NCBI GenBank assembly: GCA_001777915.1
Contig: MFFN01000004.1
Coordinates: forward strand, 894,396 to 958,395
Direction of reading: 5' to 3'
Length of the DNA stretch: 64,000 bases
DNA from: Candidatus Edwardsbacteria bacterium RifOxyA12_full_54_48
Lineage (GTDB): Bacteria; Edwardsbacteria; AC1; EtOH8
Part shown: piece after piece, positions 45,386-53,565 of the stretch
How positions within the stretch are numbered: position 1 is the stretch's first letter
Layout: each line of letters starts with the position of its first letter
Notes under the pieces: model-generated
Told to the model about the DNA's origin: nothing
The model's input: only the letters and a program-made list of their open reading frames with translations
Database searches by the model: none
Program-made: the position numbers and the translations under genes

Positions 45386-47011
45386 ATGAGTACCAAGTGC
45401 TGGGAAGACAGAAATTGTCAGCAAAAAGAATGTCCGGTCCGGCGGAGGGGCGGTAAGCACTGCTGGTTAAGCGAACCCCGGCCGGGCTTTGACGGGCTGT
45501 ATCTGCCATTCCGGGAACGGCTGTACCGGCACTGCCGCAGCTGCGGCCATTTCCAGGGCATTATCGAAAGGGGCGCCGGGCGCCGGGCGGATGACCATCT
45601 GATGTCCGACACCCTTTTTAAACTGTTGGAGGAGATGGGCTCCTTTCATGAAGAGGTGGCCAGATCAAACCGGGCCCTGACCGAGAATATTCAAAATCTG
45701 GCCATGCTCAATGAAGTGACCAAGGCCCTGCAGTCCACCCTGGACCTGAAACAGATCCTGCACATAATCCTGACCGGGGTCACGGCGGCGGAAATATTAA
45801 GGTTGAACCGGGCCTTTTTGCTGCTGCTGGATGACAGCCGGAAGAACCTGGTGGGAGAGATGGCGGTCGGCCCCACCGGTCCGGAGGAAGCCACCAAGAT
45901 CTGGGACGAGCTTAAAAAAACCCCCGCCAGCTTCAAGGAACTGGCTATGCGGCCCCATCAGGAAATAGACGGCAACGAATATGTCAACCGGCTGGTCAGG
46001 GAGATAAAAGTTCCGGTTGAAGATTACGACAATGTGGCCGTCAGGGCCATCAGCCAAAGAAAACCATTTTTGGTAAGCGACGCCCAGGCCATCCCTGGAG
46101 CCAGGGGCTTTGCCGCCGTTCTCAAGGTCAGCAATTTCGTGATAGTTCCCCTGATTGCCGAGAACGAACCGCTGGGAGTGTTGATGGCGGACAACTCGAT
46201 CACCCGGGCGCCCATCGAGCAAAGCGATCTGACCCTGCTGGAGATATTTGCCGGTCAGGTTGCCAGCGCCATCCGCAATGCCAAGCTTTATCAGCAGCTG
46301 CAGATGAAGATGAAGGAACTGCGCCAGAGCCAGGACCGGCTGATAAAAGCCGAGAAAATGGCCTCCATCGGAGAGATCGCCACCACCCTGGCCCATGAAA
46401 TGAGGACCCCTTTGGTATCCATCGGCGGCTTCATCAACTCCATGGCCAAGCAGCAGCCGGACAACCGGCCCTTTGAAAAGCAATTGAGGATAATAGGCTC
46501 CGAGATCGAGCGCCTGGAGGCGGTCCTGTCCGACACCCTGGAGATGGCTCGATTCAAAGAACCGGAGCTGGTCCGGGCCGATATCAATACCATCATTGAC
46601 GATTGCCTTAAACTGCTGCTGCCGGAATTTGAGGACAAAAAAATAGAGATACAAACCAGCTATCACTGCCCGGAACATCTGATCTGGCTGGATAAACTGC
46701 AGCTGCCCCAGGTCTTTTTTAACATATTCAAAAACGCCGTTCATGCCATGCCGTCCGGCGGCCTGCTGCAGATTGAAACGCAAAAGATGGAACCCAACAA
46801 TATCGAGATAACGATCTCCGACACCGGATCCGGCATATCCGGCGACCATATAGGCAGAATATTCGAACCCCGGTTTACCACCAAAAACAACGGCAGCGGC
46901 ATAGGGCTGGCCCTCAGCAAGAAGATCATAAACAGCCACCGGGGAATGATAAAAGCCGAGTTAAGACCGGAAGGCGGGACCGCTTTCACCATCAGCATTC
47001 CGTTAACATAG
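45386..47011 (+). CDS. Sensor histidine kinase with Cys-rich N-terminus and GAF domain
   Basis: The 541-residue kinase begins with a cysteine-rich module KCWEDRNCQQKECPVR...HCWL...HCRSCGHF (residues 4-60). A GAF domain (about 110-310) follows, then HisKA with LAHEMRTPLVSIGGF (phospho-His about 336), and HATPase_c with FKNAVHAMPSGG and GSGIGLALSKKI. The CWE...CW-type cysteine module is seen in other sensor proteins and could bind a metal or redox signal. No membrane segment is visible, so it is cytoplasmic. The response regulator follows 41 bases later. Confidence 0.9.
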   Translation: MSTKCWEDRNCQQKECPVRRRGGKHCWLSEPRPGFDGLYLPFRERLYRHCRSCGHFQGIIERGAGRRADDHLMSDTLFKLLEEMGSFHEEVARSNRALTENIQNLAMLNEVTKALQSTLDLKQILHIILTGVTAAEILRLNRAFLLLLDDSRKNLVGEMAVGPTGPEEATKIWDELKKTPASFKELAMRPHQEIDGNEYVNRLVREIKVPVEDYDNVAVRAISQRKPFLVSDAQAIPGARGFAAVLKVSNFVIVPLIAENEPLGVLMADNSITRAPIEQSDLTLLEIFAGQVASAIRNAKLYQQLQMKMKELRQSQDRLIKAEKMASIGEIATTLAHEMRTPLVSIGGFINSMAKQQPDNRPFEKQLRIIGSEIERLEAVLSDTLEMARFKEPELVRADINTIIDDCLKLLLPEFEDKKIEIQTSYHCPEHLIWLDKLQLPQVFFNIFKNAVHAMPSGGLLQIETQKMEPNNIEITISDTGSGISGDHIGRIFEPRFTTKNNGSGIGLALSKKIINSHRGMIKAELRPEGGTAFTISIPLT

Positions 47012-47052
47012 TGCTTTGTCAGGGACCTGTAACCTTTGAAAAGGAGCGCATC

Positions 47053-47409
47053 ATGAAAACTATTTTGGTGGTCGATGATGAGGAGAATATCCGCATTTTA
47101 TACCAGCAGGATTTTACCGCTTCCGGCTACCAGGTGATCTGTGCCGCGACATTGGACGAGGCCCAGAAGGAATTCTCCCGGAACCAGGTGGACCTGGTGG
47201 TGCTGGACCTAAAGCTCACCGCCCAGGATGGCGGGCTGGAGATGCTGCGCTGGATGCGGGAGGCCAACCGCAAGATCCCCATCATCATCAATACCGCCTA
47301 TCCGGCCTATAAGACCGATTTCTCCTCCTGGCTGGCCGATGCCTATATCGTAAAATCAAGCAACCTTGACGAGCTTAAGGAAACCATCGCCAGGTTGATA
47401 ACGCTATAA
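47053..47409 (+). CDS. Single-domain response regulator
   Basis: The 118-residue receiver domain has VVDDEENIR, the phospho-acceptor in VVLDLKL (about Asp 52), IIINTAY and a K in YIVKSSN. It has no output domain. The kinase just upstream is its likely partner. AAGGAG lies before ATG 47053; an earlier frame start is not supported. Confidence 0.92.
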   Translation: MKTILVVDDEENIRILYQQDFTASGYQVICAATLDEAQKEFSRNQVDLVVLDLKLTAQDGGLEMLRWMREANRKIPIIINTAYPAYKTDFSSWLADAYIVKSSNLDELKETIARLITL

Positions 47410-47428
47410 ACTTATCATATAGGATGGC

Positions 47429-48724
47429 ATGAAAACAGTTTCAATGAGCATCTTGATAGCATTATCCATGGCTCCCTGGGCCCTGGGTGATGAATTATAT
47501 TTAAAGGCCGGAAACAAATTCGAAGGAACGGTTATAAAATGGGGGGAGGAACAGATTTCGTTCGTCCTGCGCGGCACAACGTTAAATGAGGCCTTCAATA
47601 TCCCGGTGGAAACGATATCAAAGGTTATATTAAACGACAGCACAGAACATGTGCCCGGCGAGGGCCGTTGGATTTCAGACGGGGAGATGAGCCAGGAGGA
47701 TCTTGCAAAAGCCGGGCTGGTCAAACAAAAACCCTCCGGTGCAGTTCTTCCCATAAAACAAACAGGCGAATGTAACTCCTTTAAAAATGAGAGGAAGGCA
47801 GGGGGAAACGACATTTTAATCGAGGGATCGATCCAAAAAGTGTCAGGCTATACCGAGTATCATATAAAATTTGCCGAAGCCTACTATACCTGGCAGAGTG
47901 TTTTGGCCTTTCCGGTGGATGGTTATAAGGTAAATGTCAAGGCCTCGCTAATAAAACATCCTTTTAAATCGCCGGATAAATACGTCGGGTTCGAATTATT
48001 GTACGCCAAGAACATCACCGATCCGGAAACCACAATGGTTGATTCCGATTATGTGACGTACGAGGCATATGGATATTCTGAAAAATGGGTCTGGAGCGCT
48101 ACCCAATCGACGGCCGATTTGAATGCCAGCGAGTTGTGCGCAAATTTACGGGTAGGAAGGACCCTGTATAACGATATCTCAGGTTCAATCTTGCTGGGGT
48201 ACCGGTATCTGAATTTCACCTACGACATATATGGCGTAAAGGGTTGGCAGCAACCAGTATATGAGGGCCAAATATACACGTTTGACACCCTTCAAAGCAC
48301 CAATGTGCTTGATTATCGCGTTTCCTATCATTTGCCTTTCTTGGGATTATGCTTAAGGTTGGGCCTGTCGGAAAATTCGTGGCTGGACGGCAAATTGACG
48401 CGGTACATCAGATCAAGGGCCAATGACGAAGATGATCATATATTGAGATATTTTAAGGTCACCACCAGCTCCAAGGGTTCCGGATGGGGGGCTGAATTGG
48501 GCGGCCGGATAATTCTGTTGAAATTGGGCTCGGGCAAAAAAATATTTGCCGGAGCCGGTTATGAATTCAGCAAGATTTCAACCACCGGTATTCAAACCCA
48601 GAGGTACTATGCCGATGATCCGGATACTCCGGAAAATGAAATCGGGCTGACCTTTACCGGTATTGATAATGAAATTAATTTAAGCCAGCAGGCGCTGACG
48701 CTTTTTCTGGGTATGAACTATTAG
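47429..48724 (+). CDS. Putative outer-membrane beta-barrel protein
   Basis: The 431-residue protein has an N-terminal signal (MKTVSMSILIALSMAPWALG), a short SH3-like part (LKAGNKFEGTVIKWGEEQISFVL) resembling stress-type repeats, and a long alternating-strand C-terminus ending LSQQALTLFLGMNY with a terminal aromatic residue as in outer-membrane barrels. No family recognised. It follows the response regulator by 19 bases. Confidence 0.6.
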   Translation: MKTVSMSILIALSMAPWALGDELYLKAGNKFEGTVIKWGEEQISFVLRGTTLNEAFNIPVETISKVILNDSTEHVPGEGRWISDGEMSQEDLAKAGLVKQKPSGAVLPIKQTGECNSFKNERKAGGNDILIEGSIQKVSGYTEYHIKFAEAYYTWQSVLAFPVDGYKVNVKASLIKHPFKSPDKYVGFELLYAKNITDPETTMVDSDYVTYEAYGYSEKWVWSATQSTADLNASELCANLRVGRTLYNDISGSILLGYRYLNFTYDIYGVKGWQQPVYEGQIYTFDTLQSTNVLDYRVSYHLPFLGLCLRLGLSENSWLDGKLTRYIRSRANDEDDHILRYFKVTTSSKGSGWGAELGGRIILLKLGSGKKIFAGAGYEFSKISTTGIQTQRYYADDPDTPENEIGLTFTGIDNEINLSQQALTLFLGMNY

Positions 48725-48747
48725 GTTAAATAGAGGTAAAAATTCAC

Positions 48748-49602
48748 ATGAACAGGCTTAAAACATTGGTCCTGATGGCAGGACTTTCCGTCATTCTGGT
48801 CCTGGCCGGCAATCTTCTGGGCGGCCGGCAGGGGATGATGATGGCCCTGGTGTTTGCCGGGGGGATGAACCTTTTCGCCTACTGGTTCTCCGACAAGCTG
48901 GCCCTGATGAGCTATCGGGCCAGGCAGGTGTCCGAGGCCGAGGCCCCGGAGCTGCACTCAATAGTCAGAGGCCTGGCCACCAGGGCCGGAATACCCATGC
49001 CCAAGGTCTTTGTCATTCCGTCATCTTCTCCCAATGCCTTTGCCACCGGGCGCAATCCGCAACATGCCAGCGTGGCAGTTACCGAGGGGATAATGAGCCT
49101 TCTGAACCGGGAGGAATTGCAGGGGGTGATAGCCCATGAACTGGCCCATATCCGGCACCATGATATCCTGATCGCTTCCATAGTGGCCACTCTGGCCGGA
49201 GCCATCACCATGATAGCCCGGATGGCCGGATGGGCCGCCATGTTCGGCGGCTACGGGGGACGTGACAACGACCGTAACAGCGGTGGCGGGGCCATCGGAT
49301 TCATCCTGATGGCCATCCTGGCTCCGATTGCCGCCCTGCTGGTGCAGATGTGGATCTCCCGCACCCGGGAGTACGACGCCGATGCCGGAGGGGCCAGGAT
49401 AGCCGGGAACCCCTACGGTCTGGCCGATGCCTTGGAGAAACTGCAAAGGGGGGTGCAGGTGCGGCCCATTCAGGCCAATCCCTCTTCGGCCCACATGTTC
49501 ATCGTCAATCCGCTTTCGGGCAAAAGTCTGATGAGCCTGTTCTCCACCCATCCCCCGATCGAAGAAAGGGTGGCAAAATTGAGGGCCATGGCCAGGGGGT
49601 AG
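48748..49602 (+). CDS. htpX: Protease HtpX homolog (M48)
   Basis: The 284-residue protein has two N-terminal membrane helices, the zinc motif [10 protein letters not shown] (about residue 131), further membrane segments and [15 protein letters not shown] with the third zinc ligand. HtpX degrades misfolded membrane proteins. It ends [18 protein letters not shown] as usual. Confidence 0.95.
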   Translation: MNRLKTLVLMAGLSVILVLAGNLLGGRQGMMMALVFAGGMNLFAYWFSDKLALMSYRARQVSEAEAPELHSIVRGLATRAGIPMPKVFVIPSSSPNAFATGRNPQHASVAVTEGIMSLLNREELQGVIAHELAHIRHHDILIASIVATLAGAITMIARMAGWAAMFGGYGGRDNDRNSGGGAIGFILMAILAPIAALLVQMWISRTREYDADAGGARIAGNPYGLADALEKLQRGVQVRPIQANPSSAHMFIVNPLSGKSLMSLFSTHPPIEERVAKLRAMARG

Positions 49603-49667
49603 CTTTTGGCGCAAAAGGGGTGTATAATTCAGAAAACCACGCAATAATTTTTTAAGGAAACTGAGCG

Positions 49668-52265
49668 ATGAAAAAAACCGGGTTGTTATTTGCGGTAGCT
49701 TTCTCTTTGCTAGGGGGATATCTGTTCGCCCTGCCGGTGGAGATCTACAAAGTAGAACTTGCTCCCGGCACCGACGCCTACCGCTATGCCGCCGATAAAG
49801 GCTGGGAGGTGTTTTATGCCATGGAGGAACAGCTGCTGGTGTCCGGCAGGCCGGTTGCCAATGCCGAAAGGATATACCAGGGCGATTCAAAAAACCTAAA
49901 GTGGGCCTATCGGAGAAAAGGCTTCGCTGCTGCCGTCCCCGCCCAAAAAATCATTTTCTCTCATAACGGAAGCTATCTGTTGGAAGCCCCCGAAATCAAG
50001 CAATCATCCGCCAGGGGTTACGAGGCTTTTACCATCAAGGATTTCTCCGGGGAGCCGATAAAACTCAACGCCATTACCTATGTGTTGGGTAAAACCCTGG
50101 CCAGGGATTCATCGATAGCGACCCTGACCCATTTGGTTGATACCGCCCAGGTGCGCACCCGGATAGAAGCTTTGCAATCTTTTAACACCAGGTTTTTGGG
50201 CGCCGCCAATCATGACTCGGTGGTGGGATGGATACGGAATCAGTTTCTGAACATGGGCATTACCGATGTTATATTAGATACCTTTAATATCGGGTTCGGC
50301 CCCAAACAGCATAATATCATTGCCACGATACCGGGCCTTTTAGACACATCGGTTGTTTATATTGTAGGGGGGCATTACGACTCCTATTCTGACAGACGTT
50401 ATTCAGATACTTTAATAAAATACTCTCAGGCTCCTGGGGCTGATGATAATGCCTCGGGAACAGTAGCCGCACTGGAAATGGCCCGGGTACTGGCCCAGCC
50501 CGGCAACCGGCCCAACTGCACGGTCAGGTTCATTGCCTTTGATGCGGAGGAATATGGTCTGTTCGGCAGTGAATATTATGCCCAGCAGGCTCTGGCAGAG
50601 GGTATGGACATAGGATGCATGCTCAATTACGACATGATCGGATATAAAGGCAACGACAGCACTTTTATTTCCAAACTTTATCCGGGCTCGGAAGAATATG
50701 CCTACATGCTGGGACAGCTGGCCGGATGGTACGGCCGAACCGCCGACACCAATCTGGTGCCGGTGTATAACAGCGTATATCTTAATGGCAGCGATAGCTG
50801 GGAATTCTCCATCCGCGGGTTTCCGGTGACCTACAGCGAAGAGGATGTTTTCAGCACGGTCTATCACCAGACCAACGATAGCACTACGTATATGAACATG
50901 CGCTATGTTACCAGTATCATCAAGGCTGGGACGGGGTTTTTGGGCACGCTGGCCAACTATCCCCAGAAGGTAGCCGCTGTCATCGCCAGCGATATTGGAA
51001 CCGGAAACGAACTGGCGGTGGAGTGGACACCGAATGCGGCAGCCAACATCGTGGGCTATAATATCTATTATGGCTATGCCAGCGGGTCTTACGATTATAA
51101 CCAATACACTACTTCAGTATCCGACACCATAACAGGGCTGATATCAAACGTCAATTGTTATATTACCGTCCGGGCGGTTGACACTGACGGGAAGGAGAGC
51201 CCGATTGCCTCCGAGGTTATCGGCGTTCCGGTACTGCTGACGCTGGATAAAGGGATACTGGTGGTGGATGAGACCCAGAACTGGACCAGCGGGAGCTTCC
51301 CCCGGGATACCACCCAGGACAAGTATTTCAGGGACCTGCTGGAGGGCTATACCATAACAGAGCACGAATACGGCACCAGCGGGGAGAAGCCGGGTCTGGT
51401 TGACCTGGCCTCGTATTCCACGGTGTTCTGGCACGCCGATGACTACAGTTCCCCGATGTTCGGCAATTGTGTTGGCGATCTGGAGTTGTATTTGTCGCAC
51501 GGCGGCAGATTATGCCTGGCCGGGTGGAAGCCCAGCGCGGATGTCACCGGCAACAATATAGATACCGCCCATTATTATTCCGGAAGTTTCATATACGACT
51601 ATATGAAGGTATCCCAGATGAGCCGATCACTGATAGCGAATTCGTTCCAGGCGGCAGTGGGTAAACTAAGCTATCCGGATGTCTCGGTTGACTCGGCCAA
51701 GGTTCCGGTGGTCTCTTGGGGCGGGACCATGCGGTATATAGAGAAGCTGACCCCGGTATCACCGGCCGAGGGGATCTACGACATCGACATGAAAAACGAC
51801 AGCAGCAGTTTCGAGGGCCAGAACTGCGGGGTAAGGTATCTGGGAAGCGACTTCAAGACGGCATTGCTGGGCTACCCGCTGTATTTCATGGACCAAGCCC
51901 AGGCCAAGGCTGTGGTCCAGAAGATCATGGATGATTTCGGGGAGGTGAACGGGGTGAGCGGGAATCCGGAGGATAAGATCCCGGTTCTGAACTTCAAATT
52001 ATCCCAGAACGCTCCCAATCCATTCAAACAGTTTACGATTATCAGTTACCAGCTGCCGCAGGCCGGACAGGTCAAACTGAGCATCTATAACATAGCCGGG
52101 CAACTTGTGAAGACCTTGGTAAGTGGAGATCAGTCGGCCGGAAGCTATACCATCAACTGGGACCGGAAAGACAACAATAACAGGCAGGTCAGCGCCGGGG
52201 TGTATATCTATCACTTAAGCGCCGGCGACAAGACCCAAAGCCGGAAGATGATAGTCTTGAAATAA
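49668..52265 (+). CDS. Secreted M28-family peptidase with FlgD-like C-terminal domain
   Basis: The 865-residue protein has a signal peptide (about residues 1-22), an M28 peptidase domain (about 150-430) with zinc ligands in GGHYDSYSD, GADDNASGT, FDAEEYGLFGSEYY, NYDMIGY and YHQTND. An FN3-like segment and a further strand-rich region follow. The C-terminus is an FlgD-like/T9SS-type module (NAPNPFKQFTIISYQL, QLVKTLV, GVYIYHLSAG). Probably a secreted aminopeptidase attached to the cell surface. A TATAAT lies 40 bases upstream. Confidence 0.9.
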   Translation: MKKTGLLFAVAFSLLGGYLFALPVEIYKVELAPGTDAYRYAADKGWEVFYAMEEQLLVSGRPVANAERIYQGDSKNLKWAYRRKGFAAAVPAQKIIFSHNGSYLLEAPEIKQSSARGYEAFTIKDFSGEPIKLNAITYVLGKTLARDSSIATLTHLVDTAQVRTRIEALQSFNTRFLGAANHDSVVGWIRNQFLNMGITDVILDTFNIGFGPKQHNIIATIPGLLDTSVVYIVGGHYDSYSDRRYSDTLIKYSQAPGADDNASGTVAALEMARVLAQPGNRPNCTVRFIAFDAEEYGLFGSEYYAQQALAEGMDIGCMLNYDMIGYKGNDSTFISKLYPGSEEYAYMLGQLAGWYGRTADTNLVPVYNSVYLNGSDSWEFSIRGFPVTYSEEDVFSTVYHQTNDSTTYMNMRYVTSIIKAGTGFLGTLANYPQKVAAVIASDIGTGNELAVEWTPNAAANIVGYNIYYGYASGSYDYNQYTTSVSDTITGLISNVNCYITVRAVDTDGKESPIASEVIGVPVLLTLDKGILVVDETQNWTSGSFPRDTTQDKYFRDLLEGYTITEHEYGTSGEKPGLVDLASYSTVFWHADDYSSPMFGNCVGDLELYLSHGGRLCLAGWKPSADVTGNNIDTAHYYSGSFIYDYMKVSQMSRSLIANSFQAAVGKLSYPDVSVDSAKVPVVSWGGTMRYIEKLTPVSPAEGIYDIDMKNDSSSFEGQNCGVRYLGSDFKTALLGYPLYFMDQAQAKAVVQKIMDDFGEVNGVSGNPEDKIPVLNFKLSQNAPNPFKQFTIISYQLPQAGQVKLSIYNIAGQLVKTLVSGDQSAGSYTINWDRKDNNNRQVSAGVYIYHLSAGDKTQSRKMIVLK

Positions 52266-52280
52266 GAGGATAATCCAACC

Positions 52281-52313
52281 AACAGGCCGCCCATAGGGGC
52301 GGCCTGTTTTTTA
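52281..52313 (+). terminator. Rho-independent terminator after the M28 peptidase gene
   Basis: AACAGGCCGCC pairs with GGCGGCCTGTT around a short loop, followed by TTTT. Confidence 0.9.
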
Positions 52314-52368
52314 CTAAACCTCGAAACATAGGGTGAACAATATAACGAACATTTAGACAACATTTAGA

Positions 52369-52397
52369 TTGACACCAATATATTTAGGTGTTAAAAT
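52369..52397 (+). promoter_or_regulatory. Promoter of tRNA-Ser(UGA)
   Basis: TTGACA (52369-52374) and TAAAAT (52392-52397) are 17 bases apart, 25 bases before the tRNA. Confidence 0.72.
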
Positions 52398-52422
52398 GTT
52401 AACTGAGTTTGACTATCATCAT

Positions 52423-52510
52423 GGAAGCGTGGCCGAGTGGTTGAAGGCGGCGGTCTTGAAAACCGTTGTGCTGAAAGGCACCAGGGGTTCAAATCCTCTC
52501 GCTTCCGCCA
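52423..52510 (+). tRNA. tRNA-Ser, anticodon TGA
   Basis: GGAAGCG pairs with CGCTTCC in the acceptor stem. The anticodon loop is CTTGAAA (anticodon TGA), the long variable arm typical of serine tRNAs is present, GGTTCAAATCC is the T arm, discriminator G, and CCA is encoded at 52508-52510. Confidence 0.95.
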
Positions 52511-52626
52511 TTTTGCAAGAACCCCTGGAGTGGTTGAAGACCACGGGGTTCTCCGCCGGCAGGAATTATGCAAACAAAGCGACGGCGGATGCGCCGCAGG
52601 TGCAAAATCCTCTCGCTTCCGCCATT
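52511..52626 (+). repeat. Three-hairpin element plus duplicated tRNA 3' end after tRNA-Ser(TGA)
   Basis: Hairpin 1: GAACCCC (52519-52525), a TGGA bulge, GTGGT/ACCAC and GGGGTTC (52545-52551). Its GAACCCCTGG is antisense to the tRNA's own CCAGGGGTTC (52481-52490). Hairpin 2: TCCGCCG (52552-52558) with CGGCGGA (52583-52589). Hairpin 3: TGCGCC (52590-52595) with GGTGCA (52599-52604). Then the 22 bases of the tRNA 3' end from the T-loop (52491-52512) recur exactly at 52605-52626, a 114-base period. Confidence 0.88.
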
Positions 52627-52676
52627 AAGTGATAGGGCAAAGCTAAATTTGGAATTGCTTGTCCGGAAACGCTGTC

Positions 52677-52705
52677 TTGAATTTCAGACAAAAAAACGTT
52701 ATAAT
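52677..52705 (+). promoter_or_regulatory. Promoter of tRNA-Ser(GCU)
   Basis: TTGAAT (52677-52682) and TATAAT (52700-52705) are 17 bases apart, 19 bases before the tRNA. Confidence 0.75.
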
Positions 52706-52724
52706 TAGTGTGATTATTTAATGC

Positions 52725-52818
52725 GGAGAGGTGGCCGAGTGGCCGAAGGCGACGGTTTGCTAAACCGTTATACGGTCTTAAAGCTGTATCCAGGGTTCAA
52801 ATCCCTGCCTCTCCGCCA
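52725..52818 (+). tRNA. tRNA-Ser, anticodon GCT
   Basis: GGAGAGG pairs with CCTCTCC. The anticodon loop TTGCTAA holds GCT, the variable arm is long, the T arm is GGTTCAAATCC, and CCA is encoded at 52816-52818. Confidence 0.95.
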
Positions 52819-52936
52819 TTTTATTTGAGTGAACCTTGGATACAGCGGAAGCTGAAGGGTTCTCCGCCGGCAGTAATACATGCTGCAGAGCGACGGCGGA
52901 TGCGCCTATGGCGCAAAATCCCTGCCTCTCCGCCAT
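52819..52936 (+). repeat. Three-hairpin element plus duplicated tRNA 3' end after tRNA-Ser(GCT)
   Basis: Hairpin 1: GAACCTTGGATACAGC, loop GGAA, GCTG and AAGGGTTC. Its 15-base GAACCTTGGATACAG is antisense to the tRNA's 52784-52798 with one mismatch. Hairpin 2: TCCGCCG (52863-52869) with CGGCGGA (52894-52900). Hairpin 3: TGCGCC TAT GGCGCA (52901-52915). The 21 bases of the tRNA 3' end at 52799-52819 recur exactly at 52916-52936, a 117-base period. Confidence 0.88.
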
Positions 52937-52960
52937 ACAATACGGATTACATCAGGAAAT

Positions 52961-52993
52961 TAATAAAAGGCGGAGCGTTCCGCCTTTTATTAT
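52961..52993. terminator. Bidirectional terminator after the tRNA-Ser genes
   Basis: TAATAAAAGGCGGA pairs with TCCGCCTTTTATTA around a short loop, with T-runs on both strands. Confidence 0.85.
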
Positions 52994-53028
52994 TAGGGAA
53001 TAAAGCATGGTTTTAAGCGGTATATAAT

Positions 53029-53565
53029 TTGGAAACACTCACAGATCAAGAACTGATAGAAAAGGTGCTGTCCGGCCAGGACGCCCATTACAGCCAGCTG
53101 GTAAAAAGATACCAGCGGGCCATCTATTCCACTGCCGCCAGGTATTTAAGATGTCATGCGGCGGCCGACGAAGCGGTCCAGGAGACATTCATCAAGGCCT
53201 ATTTTTCCCTTAAATCCTACGATAGCCGGTACCGATTTTATACTTGGTTGGTGCGGATAACCATAAACCTCTGCCATGATGCGGCCAAAAAACAACAACG
53301 CTACGTGGCCCTGGAGGAAGACCACCAGCTGTCGGATTCCGACGATCCCCTGGAGAATGCCATCCAGAAAGACTCCTGCCAAAGGATCAGGAACGAGATA
53401 GACGGCCTGCCTAACGACCAGCGGGAGGTCATCCTATTGAGGGTCGACAAGGAGCTCTCCTATGAAGAGATCAGCCAAGCTCTGAAGATTCCCCAGGGGA
53501 CCGTGATGTCCCGGCTATTTCGGGGAAGAAAGACCCTGATGGAAAGATTGAGAGATGTTATATGA
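53029..53565 (+). CDS. ECF-type RNA polymerase sigma factor
   Basis: The 178-residue sigma has region 2 (YSQLVKRYQRAIYSTAARYL, AADEAVQETFIKAYFSL, FYTWLVRITINLCHDAAKK) and region 4 (LPNDQREVILLRVDKELSYEEISQALKIPQGTVMSRLFRGRKTL). The start at TTG 53029 has only a weak site (AAGCGG). It overlaps its probable anti-sigma factor by four bases. Confidence 0.93.
   Translation: METLTDQELIEKVLSGQDAHYSQLVKRYQRAIYSTAARYLRCHAAADEAVQETFIKAYFSLKSYDSRYRFYTWLVRITINLCHDAAKKQQRYVALEEDHQLSDSDDPLENAIQKDSCQRIRNEIDGLPNDQREVILLRVDKELSYEEISQALKIPQGTVMSRLFRGRKTLMERLRDVI

Noticed and set aside
52369..52632. Open frame running across tRNA-Ser(TGA) and its element
   Set aside because: It starts at a TTG that is part of the tRNA promoter and reads through the tRNA; no protein family and no ribosome-binding site.
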